A stretch of 6,665 nucleotides of DNA from an uncultured Alphaproteobacteria bacterium (GTDB taxonomy: Bacteria > Pseudomonadota > Alphaproteobacteria > Rhizobiales > Aestuariivirgaceae), in NCBI GenBank assembly GCA_937868035.1, contig CALMLK010000263.1, positions 1-6,665 of the forward strand, in the 5' to 3' direction. Of this stretch, positions 5,131 through 6,665 are shown piece by piece. The notes beneath the pieces were generated by a model. That model had not been told where the DNA came from, did not search any database, and saw nothing but the letters and a program-made list of their open reading frames with translations. The first letter of the stretch is position 1. Each line of letters opens with the position of its first letter. A program made the position numbers and the translations under genes.

Positions 5131-6010
5131 TTCCACCTTTGCGCTGATGCTGGAAGCGCAGCGGCGCGGGCACAGCCTGTTCCATTATCATGTGAACGCG
5201 CTGGCCTGGCGCGACGGTTCGCTCCATGCCGCAGGCGAGGATGTGTCGGTGCGCGACGAGAAGGGCAACCACGCCACGCTCGGCGCACGCCGGACGATCG
5301 ACCTCGCCACGCAGGACGTGATCCTGATGCGCCAGGACCCGCCCTTCGACATGGGCTACATCACGGCCACGCATCTTCTCGACCAGATTCATCCGAAGAC
5401 GCTGGTCGTCAACGATCCGGCGGAGGTGCGGAACGCGCCCGAGAAGCTGTTCATCCTGCGCTATGCCGACTACATGCCGGCAACACTCATTACCCGCGAC
5501 TGGGATGAACTCGCCGCCTTCCGCCGCGCCCATGGCGACATCATCCTGAAGCCGCTCTATGGCAATGGCGGTGCGGGCATCTTCAAGACCCACAAGGACG
5601 ACCAGAACTTTTCCTCGCTCCTTGAAATGTTCGGGCAGCTCTTCAAGGAACCGATCATCGCGCAGAAATACCTGCCGGAGGTGCGGGCCGGCGACAAGCG
5701 CATCATCCTCATCGATGGAAAGGTCGCGGGCGCCATCAACCGCGTGCCGGCCTCCCACGACCATCGCTCCAACATGCATGCGGGCGGCAAGGCGGAACCG
5801 ACGACGCTCACCAAACGCGAGCACGAGATCTGCGAGGCCATCGGCCCCGACCTCAAGAAGCGCGGCCTCATCTTCACAGGGATCGACGTGATCGGCGACT
5901 ACATGACGGAGATCAACGTCACCTCGCCCACCGGCATCCGCCAGGTGCAGCGCTTCGGCGGCGCCGACATCGCCGCCCTGATCTGGGATGCGATCGAGGC
6001 GAGGCGGTGA
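5072..6010 (+). CDS. gshB: Glutathione synthetase
   Basis: GshB joins gamma-glutamylcysteine and glycine using ATP, the second step of glutathione synthesis, in the cytoplasm. The 312-residue product matches the bacterial family length (E. coli 316). The N-terminal domain starts [16 protein letters not shown] and contains LMRQDPPFD (85-93) and [16 protein letters not shown] (112-127). The ATP-grasp domain follows, with the glycine-rich loop [12 protein letters not shown] (160-171), [15 protein letters not shown] (197-211), [11 protein letters not shown] (233-243), and the metal and substrate motif [12 protein letters not shown] (279-290; E280 and N282 as probable Mg ligands). A longer in-frame start at 4997 would add 25 unconserved residues, so 5072 is preferred. 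The gene starts inside the yraN 3' end and overlaps the next gene by 4 bp. gshA is not in the window. Confidence 0.96.
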   Translation: MGLSVAVQMDPITAIDISGDSTFALMLEAQRRGHSLFHYHVNALAWRDGSLHAAGEDVSVRDEKGNHATLGARRTIDLATQDVILMRQDPPFDMGYITATHLLDQIHPKTLVVNDPAEVRNAPEKLFILRYADYMPATLITRDWDELAAFRRAHGDIILKPLYGNGGAGIFKTHKDDQNFSSLLEMFGQLFKEPIIAQKYLPEVRAGDKRIILIDGKVAGAINRVPASHDHRSNMHAGGKAEPTTLTKREHEICEAIGPDLKKRGLIFTGIDVIGDYMTEINVTSPTGIRQVQRFGGADIAALIWDAIEARR

Positions 6011-6665
6011 GCGCACTCGACCTCATCGCCTTCGATGCCGATGATACGCTGTGGCACAATCTCATCCACTTCGATGCGGCGGAGAAAGCCTTCGGCGACA
6101 TGTTCTCGCATCTCCTGCCGCCGGACGAAGGCGCGCATGCGCTGGCGGAAGCCGAGAAGCGCAACATCGCCCATTATGGTTTCGGGGTGAAGAGCTTCAC
6201 GCTCTCGATGATCGAGACGGCGATCACCATTTCCGGCGAGACGGTGGACGCGGCGACCATTGCCAAGCTCATCAGGATGGGCCGCACCATGCTCGACCAC
6301 GAGATCGAGTTGCTGCCCCATGTGGAAGAGACATTGAAGGCCCTGCACGGCACGCACCGCCTGCTGCTCGTCACCAAGGGCGACCTGCATCATCAGGAGC
6401 GCAAGGTGCTGGCGTCGGGTCTTGCGCATTATTTCGAGGGCGTGGAAATCGTCTCCGACAAGAAACCCGAAACCTACGAACGCATCTGCCGCCGTCACGG
6501 CGGCAAGGTGGAGCGCACGCTGATGGCCGGCAACTCCATCCGCTCCGACGTGCTGCCCATGATCCGCGCCGGAGGCTACGGCGTCTACGTGCCCTTCGAC
6601 ATCCTCTGGGACCACGAACACGAAGAGGTGCCCGAGGACACGCCGCGCTTCTTCACCGTCAAGGA
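6007..6665 (+). CDS. HAD-superfamily hydrolase (partial, 3' end beyond the right edge)
   Basis: A frame starting at GTG 6007, in a GTGA overlap with gshB and with GAGG seven bases upstream (5996-5999), is open to the edge for 219 codons. It shows the haloacid dehalogenase-like phosphohydrolase signature: motif I FDADDTL (9-15, nucleophile D10, acid/base D12), a helical cap (about 16-100), motif II LVTKGD (121-126, T123), motif III Lys in SDKKPETY (150-157), and motif [10 protein letters not shown] (174-181), the Asn-Ser variant common in COG1011-like hydrolases, followed by [15 protein letters not shown]. The substrate cannot be told from sequence; small phosphate esters or nucleotides are typical. 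Length suggests only a few tens of residues are missing. Coupling to gshB suggests co-expression, not a shared pathway. Confidence 0.88.
   Translation, partial: MSALDLIAFDADDTLWHNLIHFDAAEKAFGDMFSHLLPPDEGAHALAEAEKRNIAHYGFGVKSFTLSMIETAITISGETVDAATIAKLIRMGRTMLDHEIELLPHVEETLKALHGTHRLLLVTKGDLHHQERKVLASGLAHYFEGVEIVSDKKPETYERICRRHGGKVERTLMAGNSIRSDVLPMIRAGGYGVYVPFDILWDHEHEEVPEDTPRFFTVK

Noticed and set aside
5123..6016. Minus-strand frames opposite gshB and the HAD gene
   Set aside because: Antisense to strongly conserved GshB and HAD motifs; no start signal or domain.

Overview
The window is GC-rich and densely coded, and reads as a chromosomal, origin-proximal segment of an alphaproteobacterium, most likely of the Hyphomicrobiales type. 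The lineage call rests on DnaA, S20 and GshB protein character, on rpsT sitting directly upstream of dnaA, on the rsmI-yraN-gshB order, and on GANTC (CcrM-type) sites clustered upstream of dnaA. No phage, IS element, CRISPR array, tRNA or rRNA was seen.

Left part, minus strand: the first 1211 bases are dnaA, the replication initiator, cut by the window edge so that the C-terminal DNA-binding domain IV is missing. Upstream of it lies a gap of about 640 bp without a credible gene. The gap holds a near-consensus DnaA box, five GANTC sites within 180 bp, several perfect inverted repeats, an AT-rich tract, and the intrinsic terminator of rpsT. It is probably the dnaA control region; an origin of replication is possible but not shown. 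Next is rpsT (ribosomal protein S20), also on the minus strand, with a good promoter and a clear Shine-Dalgarno.

Right part, plus strand: divergent from rpsT is a xylulokinase-type FGGY sugar kinase (xylB). It is followed closely by rsmI (16S rRNA C1402 2'-O-methyltransferase), yraN (UPF0102 nuclease-fold protein), gshB (glutathione synthetase) and a HAD-family hydrolase cut by the right edge. Gaps are 40 bp or less, two junctions are 4-bp GTGA overlaps, and yraN overlaps gshB by 59 bp, so these five genes probably form one transcription unit.

The genes are mostly housekeeping: replication initiation, ribosome assembly, rRNA modification and thiol redox metabolism, with one sugar kinase set among them. 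I did not find evidence of a previously undescribed system. The part most worth a second look is the non-coding dnaA upstream region.
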